32,018 nt of DNA, taken from the NCBI RefSeq assembly GCF_902364945.1, contig NZ_CABJFS010000007.1, positions 1 to 32,018 on the forward strand, read 5' to 3'. Origin of the DNA: Collinsella aerofaciens. GTDB lineage: Bacteria; Actinomycetota; Coriobacteriia; Coriobacteriales; Coriobacteriaceae. This document shows, in pieces, positions 14,843-23,783 of this stretch. Each line of letters starts with the position of its first letter. The first letter of the stretch is position 1. Position numbers and translations under genes: made by a program. The notes beneath the pieces were generated by a model that did no database searches, was not told where the DNA came from, and worked only from the letters and a program-made list of their open reading frames with translations.

Positions 14843-15780
14843 TAGGCAGCCTCAATACGATGCAGGATATCCTCAACGACCTCATCGATCGTACATTCAT
14901 CCATATCAAACCACACGATACGGTCATCGCGCTTAAACCACGAAAGCTGACGCTTGGCATAACGACGCGAACGCATCTTAATGAGTTCGCGAGCCTCATC
15001 CATGCTCATCACGCCATTGAAAGCATCAATGATCTCTTTATAGCCAATTGCCTGCATCGACGTCAGGGCATCTCCCAGCCCCTGGCCCATAAGACCGCGG
15101 ACCTCATCGACAAGACCCTGCTCAAACATCAGATCGACGCGCTGGTTAATGCGCTCGTAGAGCACCTCGCGATTACGCGTCAGACCAAACCAAAGGGCAT
15201 GATAATGCTCGTGCGGAACACTAAACTGCGACTTTTGCTGCGCATAGGAGACGCCATCATCATGCATCTCGAGCGCACGAATCACACGGCGCACGTTATG
15301 GGGATGAATAACAGCAGCCGATTCTGGATCGCGCTCGGCAAGCAAGGCATGCAGTTCTTCCTCGCCAATACGCTCGGCAAGCTCCTGATAGCCCGCACGA
15401 CGATCGTCCTCAAGTTCACCCGAGGGAAAGTCCATCTCATCGAGGGCGGCCTTGAGATACAGCCCCGTACCTCCGCAAAAAACCGGCAGGCAACCCGAAC
15501 CAAGGAGACGTTCAACATGCGCGCGAGCGTCGGCCTGATAAAGCGCAGCAGAATATGCCACACCCGGCTCTACAATGTCGACGAGACGCAGCGGCGCCGT
15601 GCACTCATCGGGCGCCATCTTTGCGGTACCGATGTCCATGCCGCGATAGATTTGCATCGCATCGCACGACAGCACTTCGGACGAAAGACGAGCTGCCAAA
15701 CGGTCGGCAACATCACTCTTACCAACCGCCGTCGGACCGACGATCGCAACGGCGGAAAGACCTGCCCCGGGAGAAACCAT
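14842..15780 (-). CDS. miaA: tRNA dimethylallyltransferase
   Basis: A 312-residue enzyme that adds a dimethylallyl group to N6 of A37 in tRNAs reading codons that begin with U. The P-loop is GPTAVGKS (15-22), followed by the DAMQIYRGMDIGTAKM block that binds the target base, and a helical insertion domain around 120-200. It makes the i6A37 that MiaB, encoded immediately upstream, converts to ms2i6A37. Start and stop each overlap the neighbouring gene by one base, so expression is tightly coupled with miaB and hflX. Confidence 0.96.
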   Translation of the reverse strand: MVSPGAGLSAVAIVGPTAVGKSDVADRLAARLSSEVLSCDAMQIYRGMDIGTAKMAPDECTAPLRLVDIVEPGVAYSAALYQADARAHVERLLGSGCLPVFCGGTGLYLKAALDEMDFPSGELEDDRRAGYQELAERIGEEELHALLAERDPESAAVIHPHNVRRVIRALEMHDDGVSYAQQKSQFSVPHEHYHALWFGLTRNREVLYERINQRVDLMFEQGLVDEVRGLMGQGLGDALTSMQAIGYKEIIDAFNGVMSMDEARELIKMRSRRYAKRQLSWFKRDDRIVWFDMDECTIDEVVEDILHRIEAA

Positions 15781-17150
15781 TAGCGCGGCTCGCCCACAAC
15801 GGAGCCGGACAAATACCAGGTCTTGGCAACGTCAACGTCAACATCAACGATCTTACCAACAAGCTGATCGATGCTGTAACCCTCGGGGATAGGCGCATGC
15901 ACGGTCTGATTCTTGGGACTCTTGCCCAGCAGGACCGCGTCGTTCTTTTTACTCGTTCCCTCAATGAGCGCCGGAACCACAGTATGAAGCTCACCCTGGT
16001 TATACTCGTGTGCCGTGGTCTCGATAACCTTAACCAGACGGTTGAAACGCTCGAGAATAACCTCATGCGGCGTAGGATCGTCAATCTCGGCGGCCGGGGT
16101 ACCGGCGCGCTTGGAATAGATGAAGGTATAGGCCTGAGCATAGCGGACCGTCTCGGCAAGTGAGAGCGTCTGCTCAAAGTCTTCTTCAGTCTCACCCGGG
16201 AAGCCAACGATAATGTCGGTCGAGAGCGCGATATCGGGCATGCGGTTGCGAATGCGATCGACAAGGCCCAGATAGTCCTCGCGTGTATAACGGCGATTCA
16301 TCTCTTTGAGGATCCGCGTCGAACCTGACTGGACGGCCAAGTGCAGCTGCGGCATAACGGCAGGCGTCTCGGCCATGGCGTCGATGGTCTCGGGCAACAG
16401 GTCCTTGGGATGCGAAGACGTAAAGAAGATGCGCTCCACGCCCGTATCGCCCACGGCACGCAGCAGATCGGCAAAACGCGGCTTGCCAAACAGATCGCGA
16501 CCATATGAGTTAACGTTTTGGCCCAGCAGCGTAATCTCACGCACGCCCTGACGCACCAAACCGGTCACCTCGTCGACAATCTCCTCGAAGGGGCGGCTCT
16601 TTTCGCGACCGCGCACGTACGGCACGATGCAATAGGTGCAGAAATTATTGCAGCCCGTCATGATGGGCACCCAGGCGTGATACTGAGTCTCGCGATGCCA
16701 CGGCATGCTCATGGCATCCGTATCCTCATGCTCATTGGTGCGGATATGACGCTTACCATCACGGAACGCCTCGGCAATGAGCTCGGCCACATGTGCAATG
16801 GAATGCGTGCCAAAGATGACATTGACGTTATCGACGTTGGTGAGCAGGCCCTCGCCATCGCGCTGCGCGATGCAACCGCCAACGGCAACCACGCGCTTGC
16901 CCGAAGGCGAAGGCGGCAGGCTTTTGCAGGAATTGCACTGACCGTACAGGCGAGTATCGGCGGCCTCGCGCACGCAGCACGTCATGAAGACAACGATATC
17001 GGCATGCGCGGGATCGAGCGCCATGAGGCAGCCATACGAATCAAGCAGACCGCTCACACGCTCGGAGTCGTGCTGATTCATCTGGCAGCCAAAGGTGCGG
17101 ATAAAGTAGGTTTTACCGGCAAGAATATCGCGTACGGAACGCTGGTCCAT
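15780..17150 (-). CDS. miaB: tRNA-2-methylthio-N6-dimethylallyladenosine synthase
   Basis: A 456-residue radical-SAM methylthiotransferase acting on i6A37 of tRNA. The N-terminal UPF0004 domain holds its auxiliary Fe-S cluster cysteines, starting at C22 (TFGCQMN). The radical-SAM cluster is CNNFCTYC (C167, C171, C174). A C-terminal TRAM domain covers about the last 65 residues. The frame extends to 17183, but TTAGGA just upstream favours the ATG at 17150 (or 17156) followed by DQRSVRD. It lies 45 bases after the SpoVS stop. The related RimO, which modifies ribosomal protein S12, is at 23784-25133. Confidence 0.95.
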   Translation of the reverse strand: MDQRSVRDILAGKTYFIRTFGCQMNQHDSERVSGLLDSYGCLMALDPAHADIVVFMTCCVREAADTRLYGQCNSCKSLPPSPSGKRVVAVGGCIAQRDGEGLLTNVDNVNVIFGTHSIAHVAELIAEAFRDGKRHIRTNEHEDTDAMSMPWHRETQYHAWVPIMTGCNNFCTYCIVPYVRGREKSRPFEEIVDEVTGLVRQGVREITLLGQNVNSYGRDLFGKPRFADLLRAVGDTGVERIFFTSSHPKDLLPETIDAMAETPAVMPQLHLAVQSGSTRILKEMNRRYTREDYLGLVDRIRNRMPDIALSTDIIVGFPGETEEDFEQTLSLAETVRYAQAYTFIYSKRAGTPAAEIDDPTPHEVILERFNRLVKVIETTAHEYNQGELHTVVPALIEGTSKKNDAVLLGKSPKNQTVHAPIPEGYSIDQLVGKIVDVDVDVAKTWYLSGSVVGEPR

Positions 17151-17195
17151 GTGCATAAGTCCTAACGATGGGGAGCGAAACAAGGCAAGCAGAAG

Positions 17196-17513
17196 CTATG
17201 CCACAGGCTTAACATCATCCATGACGACGTTATCCATAGCAGCTCGATTGATCTGGTGAACGTAGATAGAAAGGCGGATGGCCGTGCGCGACTCCCCGTT
17301 AATGAGGATGTCGGAGAACACGGGCGCGCAGGAAATATCAAAACCGGTTGGAATCAAAAAACCGCGCGCGATAGCAACGGCCTTAATAGCCTGGTTGACG
17401 GCACCGGCGCCGACACACTGGATGTTGACGGGTACACCATCCTTGACCATGCCGGCGATGGCGCCGGCAACGGACGCGGGCGATGATTTGCTTGATACCT
17501 TCAGGCAATCCAT
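17196..17513 (-). CDS. Stage V sporulation protein S (SpoVS) family protein
   Basis: A 105-residue protein matching SpoVS over almost its full length: LKVSSKSSPASVAGAIAG near the N-terminus, GAGAVNQAIKAVAIARG in the middle and a C-terminal SRTAIRLSIYV strand. It adopts an Alba-like fold that probably binds nucleic acid. The ATG at 17513 has GCAGGAG seven bases ahead; the open frame to 17588 lacks a ribosome site and the extension is unlike the family. About 20 residues more than Bacillus SpoVS lie at the C-terminus. Coriobacteria are not known to sporulate, so another role is likely. It sits between a GHKL ATPase gene and miaB. Confidence 0.88.
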   Translation of the reverse strand: MDCLKVSSKSSPASVAGAIAGMVKDGVPVNIQCVGAGAVNQAIKAVAIARGFLIPTGFDISCAPVFSDILINGESRTAIRLSIYVHQINRAAMDNVVMDDVKPVA

Positions 17514-17564
17514 GAAGAAACTCCTGCATTTAAAAGTACGTTTTAACTGCAACAACTGTATCGT

Positions 17565-17580
17565 ACCGAGTGGACTCGGT
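17565..17580. repeat. Perfect 16-bp palindrome before spoVS
   Basis: ACCGAGT-GG-ACTCGGT, seven bases from the end of the GHKL ATPase gene and 52 bases before the spoVS start. On the minus strand it is followed by TTGTTG and an AT-rich TTTTAAAT segment that could be a spoVS promoter. It may be an operator or a weak terminator. Confidence 0.5.
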
Positions 17581-17587
17581 AAAGGCA

Positions 17588-18673
17588 CTATTCCTCTTTG
17601 GCAAGATCAAAGGTCACGGTGATTCGATCACGCGAAACACGGATCTTTGGGTCGCCGCAAAGGTTGAGATAGTACCGGGCGGCAAGGTCATTAAAGTCGC
17701 GTTCCACAGCGCGCGAAAACTGTGCCATGTCATCCTTGGCAATACGTAGCCCGCGACGATCCTTCGCGAGATCGACAGGAGTCGGCGCATGCGAGGACGA
17801 ATCACGCTCGCGCAGCAGACGCGCGGTCACACCGCGAACGGGCTTAATCTGCCCTGCCAAAATGCGATGGGCCGTGCGCTCGGACATCTCAAGACCCAAA
17901 CCCGAACAAATACGGATAAAGTCCTCGGCATCAGAAGCAAGGCCTAAACGATCGACAACCGGAAGCTCGCTCTCGTCATCAATGAACAGGAGACGAGACG
18001 TATCGAGCCGACTTGACGCTTGAGCATAAAGGGTCGCGGCAATCTCAGACGGAGAACCGAGATAGACATCGCAACCACGCAACTCCTCGAGCGCAAACTC
18101 ACAAGCAGCGCGAATAATATTATGTGGACCGCGAGCGCAGACATAACGTCCGTCCTCATCCTTGACGGCCTGGGGCCAGCTGGACTGATCGGCACGCTCA
18201 CTGAGGCGGTCGGCCGCAACGCTCACCTTGAAGGCTGAACCAAGATCGACGCCGGACGTGACCACACGGGCCTCGTCGGCGTTCTGCTTAATCGAAAACA
18301 ATGCCATGCCACGACCGTGAACGCCCCAACGGTCCATCTTCATGCTCTCGAGCTTGGAGGTAACGCGGGCATCAAAGATTCGCTCTTGCATATCCTGCGG
18401 AACGCCAGAACCGTTATCCAGAAAGACAAGCGTGCGGACGCCATCTTCCTTGGTCGTGGCGAGATAGACCTTGTCGGCGCCGGCATCGCGAGCATTACGG
18501 AGCATTTCGATGACGATGTCCTCGACATGCTGAATGTCGTGCTTAGCCTGGCGCCGCTCGGCCTCCGAAACGCGGAGGCGGACATACCCCTCGCCAAGGT
18601 TCTCCTCGACGCGAAGGTTGCCCTCCCCCGACATCGACGCGATAAATGAGATGAGCTCGTTCGCGTCGCTCAT
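17588..18673 (-). CDS. GHKL (HSP90-like) ATPase domain protein of unknown function
   Basis: A 361-residue protein. Residues about 50-160 carry a GHKL ATP-binding fold: N box with E56 and N60 (IEMLRNARDAGA), G1 box DNGSG (86-90) and G2 box GVHGRGMALFSI (117-128). There is no histidine-phosphorylation domain, so it is not an ordinary sensor kinase; MutL, Hsp90 and MORC-type ATPases use the same fold. The C-terminal half (about 230-361) has a helix-turn-helix-like stretch, SERTAHRILAGQI. It starts one base after the rny stop and has no ribosome site of its own, so it is translationally coupled to RNase Y and precedes SpoVS. I do not recognise a characterised homologue. Confidence 0.75.
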   Translation of the reverse strand: MSDANELISFIASMSGEGNLRVEENLGEGYVRLRVSEAERRQAKHDIQHVEDIVIEMLRNARDAGADKVYLATTKEDGVRTLVFLDNGSGVPQDMQERIFDARVTSKLESMKMDRWGVHGRGMALFSIKQNADEARVVTSGVDLGSAFKVSVAADRLSERADQSSWPQAVKDEDGRYVCARGPHNIIRAACEFALEELRGCDVYLGSPSEIAATLYAQASSRLDTSRLLFIDDESELPVVDRLGLASDAEDFIRICSGLGLEMSERTAHRILAGQIKPVRGVTARLLRERDSSSHAPTPVDLAKDRRGLRIAKDDMAQFSRAVERDFNDLAARYYLNLCGDPKIRVSRDRITVTFDLAKEE

Positions 18674-18674
18674 G

Positions 18675-20225
18675 TTATTTAGCGATATCGACAGCGCGGC
18701 TCTCGCGAATCACGACGACGCGCACCTGACCGGGATACTCCATCTCTTCCTCGATCTGATGGGCGATATCGTGAGCCAGAACCGTGGACTGGGCATCGGA
18801 AATCTTGTCCGGCTGGACCATGACGTGGACCTCGCGACCGGCCTGCATGGCATAGGTACGTTCGACGCCGTCATGGGAGTTGGCGATCTCCTCAAGCTTC
18901 TCAAGACGCTTGATGTAGTTCTCGGCAGACTCGCGACGGGCACCGGGGCGAGAGGCAGAGACAGCATCGGCGGCCTGCACCAGGACATCGAGCACCGTGT
19001 TGGGGTCGACATCGGCATGGTGAGCCTCAATAGCGTGGACGATAACGGGCTTCTCGCCATAACGGCGGGCAAGCTCGGCGCCGATGACGGCATGCGGGCC
19101 CTCGACGTCGTGGTCGATTGCCTTGCCCAGGTCATGAAGCAGGCCGGCGCGCTTGGCGGTCACAACGTCCAGGCCAAGCTCGGAAGCCATCACGCCGCAC
19201 AGATCAGAGACCTCGAGGGAATGCTGAAGCACGTTCTGACCAAACGAGGTACGGTAGCGCAGGGCACCAAGGGTCTTGACGATCTCGGGGTGCAGATCGT
19301 GGATGCCGGTATCGAAGGCAGCCTGCTCGCCAGCCTCGCGCACGCGCTGCTGAACCAGGTCGGCGGCCTTGTGATACATCTCCTCGATACGGGCAGGGTG
19401 AATGCGGCCGTCGGCGATGAGGTTCTCGAGGGCGACGCGGGCGGTCTCACGACGGACCGGGTCGAAGCTCGAAAGAACGACGGTCTCGGGCGTGTCGTCG
19501 ATCACGAGGTTGACGCCGGAAACCTGCTCGAAGGTCCGGATGTTGCGACCCTCGCGACCGATGATACGGCCTTTGAGGTCATCAGAGGGAATGTGCACGG
19601 AGGTAACGGTGACCTCGGCAGTGTGATCGGCAGCGCAGCGCTGAATCGCCAGAGACAGAATCTCCTGGGCGGTCTTGTGGCACTCGGCGCGAACCTGCTG
19701 CTCAGACTCGCGAATGATCGTGGCGGCCTCGTGGGTGACCTCGCCGCGAACCTTATCAAGGAGCTCCTTGTGCGCGTCCTCGCGGGTAAGGTCGGCGATA
19801 CGCTCGAGCTCGGAGGTCTGCTTTGCGCAGAGCTCCTCGAGCTCACGGGAGCGCTTCTCGACCTGACCGGCCTGGCTGGACAGCTGATGCTCGCGCTTGT
19901 CGAGAGCGTCGTTGCGGCGATCGAGAGATTCCTCGCGCTGCATCACGCGGTTCTCGAGCGTACGAATCTCGTTCTTACGCTGCTTGTCCTCGGCCTCAGC
20001 GGCCTGCTTGTTCTTGATGATCTCCTCTTTAGCCTCGAGCAGAGCCTCTTTTTTGAGGGTCTCGGCCTGACGCTTAGCATCACCGATCAGGGACTCAGCC
20101 TGTGCGTGTGCCGACTGGATTTTTTCGTCGGCCTCGTGAAGACTACCCTGCTTGGCGGTGCGCATGTAGGCAATGGCGGCGATGGCACCCAAAACGATGC
20201 CAACGAGCGCTGCGATGATAGGCAT
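18675..20225 (-). CDS. rny: Ribonuclease Y
   Basis: A 516-residue membrane-anchored endoribonuclease that starts decay of many mRNAs. An N-terminal transmembrane helix (2-20) is followed by a long coiled coil (about 30-170), a KH domain with [10 protein letters not shown] (219-228) and an HD domain with metal ligands H364-D365 ([12 protein letters not shown]). The ATG at 20225 has AAGGAG five bases ahead; the GTG at 20231 would be too close to it. A consensus promoter about 160 bases upstream implies a long leader with hairpins. RNase J is also encoded in this window, so both decay nucleases are present. Confidence 0.96.
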   Translation of the reverse strand: MPIIAALVGIVLGAIAAIAYMRTAKQGSLHEADEKIQSAHAQAESLIGDAKRQAETLKKEALLEAKEEIIKNKQAAEAEDKQRKNEIRTLENRVMQREESLDRRNDALDKREHQLSSQAGQVEKRSRELEELCAKQTSELERIADLTREDAHKELLDKVRGEVTHEAATIIRESEQQVRAECHKTAQEILSLAIQRCAADHTAEVTVTSVHIPSDDLKGRIIGREGRNIRTFEQVSGVNLVIDDTPETVVLSSFDPVRRETARVALENLIADGRIHPARIEEMYHKAADLVQQRVREAGEQAAFDTGIHDLHPEIVKTLGALRYRTSFGQNVLQHSLEVSDLCGVMASELGLDVVTAKRAGLLHDLGKAIDHDVEGPHAVIGAELARRYGEKPVIVHAIEAHHADVDPNTVLDVLVQAADAVSASRPGARRESAENYIKRLEKLEEIANSHDGVERTYAMQAGREVHVMVQPDKISDAQSTVLAHDIAHQIEEEMEYPGQVRVVVIRESRAVDIAK

Positions 20226-20260
20226 GCTCACTCCTTTTTATGGATTCGTTACACAACAAA

Positions 20261-20286
20261 GCGAACCGTCCTTACGAACGGCTCGC
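20261..20286 (-). promoter_or_regulatory. Hairpin with GNRA-type tetraloop in the rny leader
   Basis: On the minus strand GCGAGCCGTTC and GGACGGTTCGC form an 11-bp stem (with G-U pairs) closed by GUAA, a GNRA tetraloop. It lies 35 bases before the rny start. A smaller hairpin, CTCATC-TGT-GATGAG, is at 20348-20362 in the same leader. Confidence 0.6.
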
Positions 20287-20391
20287 GACATTTGAGTAAT
20301 ATGGGCGCAGCTTATGCGGGTCGGATACAGATAAACATATAAACAAACTCATCACAGATGAGCACATATCACAAAGCAAATGACAGTGTTT

Positions 20392-20420
20392 ATCGTACGT
20401 TGAACCACAACAACTGTCAA
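20392..20420 (-). promoter_or_regulatory. rny promoter
   Basis: On the minus strand: consensus -35 TTGACA (20415-20420), a 17-bp spacer and -10 TACGAT (20392-20397, 4 of 6). A start near 20385 gives a leader of about 160 bases, long for a bacterial gene. Confidence 0.7.
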
Positions 20421-20425
20421 ATAAA

Positions 20426-20468
20426 TGGCCCCAGCACGGCGGCTAAAACGCGGTGAACGGCAGGGCCA
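20426..20468 (-). terminator. Probable terminator of recA-recX
   Basis: On the minus strand TGGCCC (20463-20468) pairs with GGGCCA (20426-20431) around an imperfectly paired GC-rich interior, followed by TTTATTTG. It lies 15 bases after the recX stop and just before the rny promoter. Confidence 0.55.
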
Positions 20469-20482
20469 CAAAACGCATACGC

Positions 20483-21175
20483 CTAAACCGCACATTCCTC
20501 ACGTTCGGCATCGAGACGTGCCTTAACGGCATCGGCGGCGATGTGATACGAGAAGCCCTTGCCCATCAAAAACCGAACCAGTTTTTCGAATCCGCGCGTC
20601 TCTGGAACACGCCGCTTGGCGAGCAGGGCTGACGCACGCGCCAAATCGTCTTCGACGGCAAAATAATCCTCCGGATAACCGGGAATGTCATCGAGCACGA
20701 CATGACGGCGCTTGAGCTCGGTCTCGATTTTACGCTGTCCCCAACCGCGCCGCTTGCGTTCCTCGATAAAGTACGAGCAAAAGCGGTTCTCGTCTAAAAA
20801 GCGATACTCGGTGGCGCGCTCGACGGCGAAATCGATCGCGGGCTGGCGAAAGCCGTAGCGTGCCAACTTGTCACAGACCTCACCCGTCGCATGGTCGCGT
20901 CGCGATAGCATCTCGGTCACCATGGTAAGTGCACATTTACGCTCGATGAGCTGCACCGCTTCACGAAAGTTATCCCAATCACAGGGAAGATCGGGGCGAT
21001 TTTTGACATACAGGCGCGCGACCCGCACGGGAATCCAAATGGACCGCTCAAAACCGCCCTCAAGCTCACAATCGATATGTGCGCAAGGCTTTTTGGACGC
21101 ATACCCGCTCGAGAACGAGGAGGCCGCCTTCTTATCGGGAAAGACGACCGTGGCCTCGGTCACCGTATACGACAT
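20483..21175 (-). CDS. recX: Regulatory protein RecX
   Basis: A 230-residue RecA modulator. RecX proteins are built of repeated three-helix units; here the helical part covers about 75-225 and includes LARYGFRQPAIDFAVE, RFCSYFIEERKRRGWGQRKIETELKRR and the LVRFLMGKGFSYHIAADAV block. About 70 extra N-terminal residues of unknown role precede it, making the protein longer than typical 150- to 170-residue versions. It starts 11 bases after recA with no clear ribosome site, so expression probably depends on recA translation and on the SOS-controlled recA promoter. Confidence 0.88.
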   Translation of the reverse strand: MSYTVTEATVVFPDKKAASSFSSGYASKKPCAHIDCELEGGFERSIWIPVRVARLYVKNRPDLPCDWDNFREAVQLIERKCALTMVTEMLSRRDHATGEVCDKLARYGFRQPAIDFAVERATEYRFLDENRFCSYFIEERKRRGWGQRKIETELKRRHVVLDDIPGYPEDYFAVEDDLARASALLAKRRVPETRGFEKLVRFLMGKGFSYHIAADAVKARLDAEREECAV

Positions 21176-21186
21176 GAGCGTAACCG

Positions 21187-22335
21187 CTACTCGTCGTCAT
21201 CATCGAGCATGGCGGAACCATCGATGGCGTAAAGCTCGTCAAACTCCTCAGGCGCAGGCTGATCGGTCAGCTCGACCTCGGACGGAGCATCGTCATCAAA
21301 CTCAAGCCCGCAGGCAAGGCGGACCTTATGCTCAATCTCGTCGGCGCAATCGGGGTGTTCGCGCAGGAACGCCTTGGCGGCCTCGCGACCGTTGCCGAGC
21401 TTGTCCTCGCCATAGGCAAACCAGGAGCCCATCTTCTTGCAAATGCCGCACTCGACAGCCATGTCCAGAATCGAGCCCTCCTTAGAGATGCCCGTACCGT
21501 ACATGATGTCGAACTCAGCAGAACGGAACGGAGCTGCCACCTTGTTCTTAACGACCTTGGCACGCACGCGGTTACCGACAACCTCATCCTTAAGCTTAAT
21601 GCTGTCGATGCGGCGAATGTCGATACGCACCGAAGAGAAGAACTTAAGGGCGCGGCCGCCCGTCGTGGTCTCGGGGTTGCCGAACATGACGCCGATCTTC
21701 TCTCGCAGCTGGTTAATGAAGATGCATGTCGTGTTGGACTTGGACAGCGAGCCGGCGAGCTTGCGGAGCGCCTGACTCATCAGACGAGCTTGCAAACCGA
21801 CCGTGGTATCGCCGATCTCTCCCTCGATCTCGGCACGCGGGGTCAGCGCGGCGACGGAGTCGACGACGATGGCATCGATGGCGCCGGAACGCACGAGCAT
21901 GTCAACAATCTCGAGCGCCTGCTCACCCGTATCAGGCTGGGAAATCAGTACCTCGTCGATATCCACGCCAATGCGCGCGGCATACGTGGGATCGAGCGCG
22001 TGCTCGGCATCGATAAATGCCACCACGCCACCCATTGCCTGGGCTTCGGCCAGGATCTCGAGCGAAAGCGTCGTCTTACCGGAGGACTCTGGACCGTAAA
22101 TCTCGACGATACGGCCGCGCGGCACACCGCCGATACCCAGAGCGGCATCGAGTGCCAGAGCGCCCGTGGGGATGGCCTCAACCTCAAGCTCGGGGCCGCC
22201 GTCACCATACCTCATGATGGAGCCTTGACCGAACTTCTTCTCGATCTCGGCCTTGGTGGTAGCGATCATCTCTTCGCGCTCTTTACCCGTCGTGGGTGCA
22301 TGAACGGTACGTACGGGACCTGAATTCTTGGCCAT
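21187..22335 (-). CDS. recA: Recombinase RecA
   Basis: A 382-residue DNA-dependent ATPase for strand exchange and LexA cleavage. Walker A is GPESSGKT (81-88); the MRYGD opening (41-45), the [17 protein letters not shown] loop and the [20 protein letters not shown] loop 2 are diagnostic. The C-terminal tail is acidic and ends DDDDE. The ATG at 22335 follows GAGGAGGG; the upstream frame to 22356 would overlap it. A LexA-type box lies inside its promoter, and recX is downstream in the same operon. Confidence 0.98.
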   Translation of the reverse strand: MAKNSGPVRTVHAPTTGKEREEMIATTKAEIEKKFGQGSIMRYGDGGPELEVEAIPTGALALDAALGIGGVPRGRIVEIYGPESSGKTTLSLEILAEAQAMGGVVAFIDAEHALDPTYAARIGVDIDEVLISQPDTGEQALEIVDMLVRSGAIDAIVVDSVAALTPRAEIEGEIGDTTVGLQARLMSQALRKLAGSLSKSNTTCIFINQLREKIGVMFGNPETTTGGRALKFFSSVRIDIRRIDSIKLKDEVVGNRVRAKVVKNKVAAPFRSAEFDIMYGTGISKEGSILDMAVECGICKKMGSWFAYGEDKLGNGREAAKAFLREHPDCADEIEHKVRLACGLEFDDDAPSEVELTDQPAPEEFDELYAIDGSAMLDDDDE

Positions 22336-22365
22336 GAATAGCCCTCCTCTTAACAACCTGCATTG

Positions 22366-22394
22366 ATAGTAAACGAACGGCTGTTCGTGGTCAA
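22366..22394 (-). promoter_or_regulatory. recA promoter
   Basis: On the minus strand: -35 TTGACC (22389-22394), a 17-bp spacer and -10 TACTAT (22366-22371). The SOS box occupies most of the spacer. Confidence 0.8.
22375..22386. promoter_or_regulatory. LexA-type SOS box of recA
   Basis: GAACGGCTGTTC within CGAACGGCTGTTCG is a perfect GAAC-N4-GTTC dyad lying between -35 and -10 of the recA promoter. Confidence 0.9.
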
Positions 22395-22436
22395 CCGTTC
22401 AGGCCAATCATATGCAGGCAGTCTTTCCAAAACCCA

Positions 22437-22476
22437 ACCAAACGCCGACCAAACACTGACCAAATGCTTGACCACA
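22437..22476. repeat. Helically phased ACCAAA repeats upstream of recA
   Basis: ACCAAA begins at 22437, 22448 and 22459 (period 11) and a diverged ACCACA begins at 22471 (12 further). They lie 43-82 bp upstream of the recA -35 element. The rest of the 257-bp gap between recA and cinA shows no gene. Confidence 0.6.
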
Positions 22477-22561
22477 AAGGGCCGAATAAGAACAAGGAAG
22501 ACAAGAATACACCTATAACCGGCGCAAACGCTAAATTCGTCAGGGGTCCCTATCTCCACAA

Positions 22562-22585
22562 TTAAGGGGCCCTAAGGCCCCTTAA
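22562..22585 (-). terminator. Hairpin after cinA, probable terminator
   Basis: A 10-bp perfect stem TTAAGGGGCC (22562-22571) with GGCCCCTTAA (22576-22585) has a four-base loop, eight bases past the cinA stop. There is only a very short T-tract after it, so efficiency is uncertain. Confidence 0.65.
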
Positions 22586-22592
22586 AACACGT

Positions 22593-23129
22593 CTATTTCA
22601 TAGAGTTGAGCACAAGGGCAATGCGTCCCAATGCCTCCGCGACCGCATGGGCACGAACACACGAACGGTCGCCCTCATAGTGGCAGCGCACAGAGTCCAC
22701 GACCGGCACTTCCCCATCAGCCGCGCGATACGCCCAGCCAATATAGAAAGTGCCAGCCGGATCGTCCTCAGTGCCGCCGCCGGGGCCGGCATAACCCGTT
22801 GCGCTCACTGCAATATCGCTCTGGTACAGCTCCAGCGAACCCGCCGCCATCTCGCGCGCGGTCTGATGCGACACCGCGGTATAGCGGTCAAGCGTCTCCT
22901 GATCAACACCCAAAACGCGATGCTTGATCTCATCGCAGTAGGTCACCGCACCGCCACGCAGCACCGCCGAGGCGCCCGGGATATCGGCAATCGTCGAGGC
23001 GATCATACCTGCTGTCAGCGACTCAGCCGTCGAAACCGTCACGCCCCGAGCGCTCGCGCGCTCGACAATATGACGCGCCAGCTCCTCGTTATGTGCGGAA
23101 ATCTGCTCAAAAGAGTCCGTCATACCCAC
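22593..23129 (-). CDS. CinA C-terminal-domain protein, nicotinamide-nucleotide amidohydrolase (PncC-like)
   Basis: A 178-residue single-domain CinA/PncC protein that would deamidate nicotinamide mononucleotide to nicotinic acid mononucleotide in pyridine nucleotide salvage. TAESLTAGMI (38-47), VSHQTAREMA and SATGYAGPGGG are conserved blocks of the family. The N-terminal MoaB-like domain of full-length CinA is absent. The start is either the GTG at 23129 or the ATG at 23123; neither has a strong ribosome site, and the gene begins six bases after the pgsA stop. In many bacteria pgsA, cinA and recA are adjacent, as here. Confidence 0.9.
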   Translation of the reverse strand: MGMTDSFEQISAHNEELARHIVERASARGVTVSTAESLTAGMIASTIADIPGASAVLRGGAVTYCDEIKHRVLGVDQETLDRYTAVSHQTAREMAAGSLELYQSDIAVSATGYAGPGGGTEDDPAGTFYIGWAYRAADGEVPVVDSVRCHYEGDRSCVRAHAVAEALGRIALVLNSMK

Positions 23130-23135
23130 CAGAAC

Positions 23136-23774
23136 CTAGACCGAAAAGACGATCTTGCGGCAGTTCCAGAAGTACTGGGCGCCCGAGATAACGGTCAGGA
23201 CAACGGCAACGGCGTACAGGAAGCGCGAAACGCCATAGACACCGAGCAACAGCTCCGCAGGCCCCAACTGGAGGCCGGTCATCGCAAAGACGCACAGGTA
23301 ACCGCAGATGGAGACCATCGTGGTCGCCGTCTTGTACTTGCCAAGCTTATCGGCGGCAACGACCACGCCGGCGGCACTCGCGACCATGCGAAGGGCGCTC
23401 ACCAGAAGCTCACGGAACAGGATAATGAACACGGACCACACGGTCACAGCGCCAAAATCCAAGAACAGCAGCAGAGCCGAGAACACCAGCAGCTTATCGG
23501 CAATGGGGTCCAAGAATTTACCGAAGTCGGTAATCTCATTGCGCGAACGCGCCAGATAACCGTCGACCTTATCGGTGCACGACAGGATCACATACAGAAT
23601 GAAGGCAGCGGCGGCGAGCGGGCCGTCGAAGGTGCTCCAATCTGTACCGGCAACACTCGTGTGAGAAAGCGCCGACACGATCATGAACACCGGGATAAAG
23701 ACGATGCGAACGCACGTCACGATGTTGGCGGGCGTCCAAACACTCGTCAGTTCCTTATTGCTCTCGTTTGCCAC
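23136..23774 (-). CDS. pgsA: CDP-diacylglycerol--glycerol-3-phosphate 3-phosphatidyltransferase
   Basis: A 212-residue membrane enzyme making phosphatidylglycerol phosphate. The CDP-alcohol motif is complete: D68, D71-G72, A75-R76, G85, D89, D93. It opens with the typical TPANIVTCVRI before the first membrane segment. The start is a GTG at 23774 with AGGAGAG ahead. It lies nine bases after rimO and before cinA, the usual pgsA-cinA-recA neighbourhood, and is the stronger candidate for true PgsA of the two copies in the window. Confidence 0.93.
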   Translation of the reverse strand: MANESNKELTSVWTPANIVTCVRIVFIPVFMIVSALSHTSVAGTDWSTFDGPLAAAAFILYVILSCTDKVDGYLARSRNEITDFGKFLDPIADKLLVFSALLLFLDFGAVTVWSVFIILFRELLVSALRMVASAAGVVVAADKLGKYKTATTMVSICGYLCVFAMTGLQLGPAELLLGVYGVSRFLYAVAVVLTVISGAQYFWNCRKIVFSV

Positions 23775-23783
23775 GATGCTCTC

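Noticed and set aside
17196..17513. SpoVS as evidence of a spore-former
   Set aside because: No other sporulation gene is in the window; SpoVS homologues occur in non-sporulating bacteria, and FtsK/SpoIIIE, RNase Y and RecA are general.
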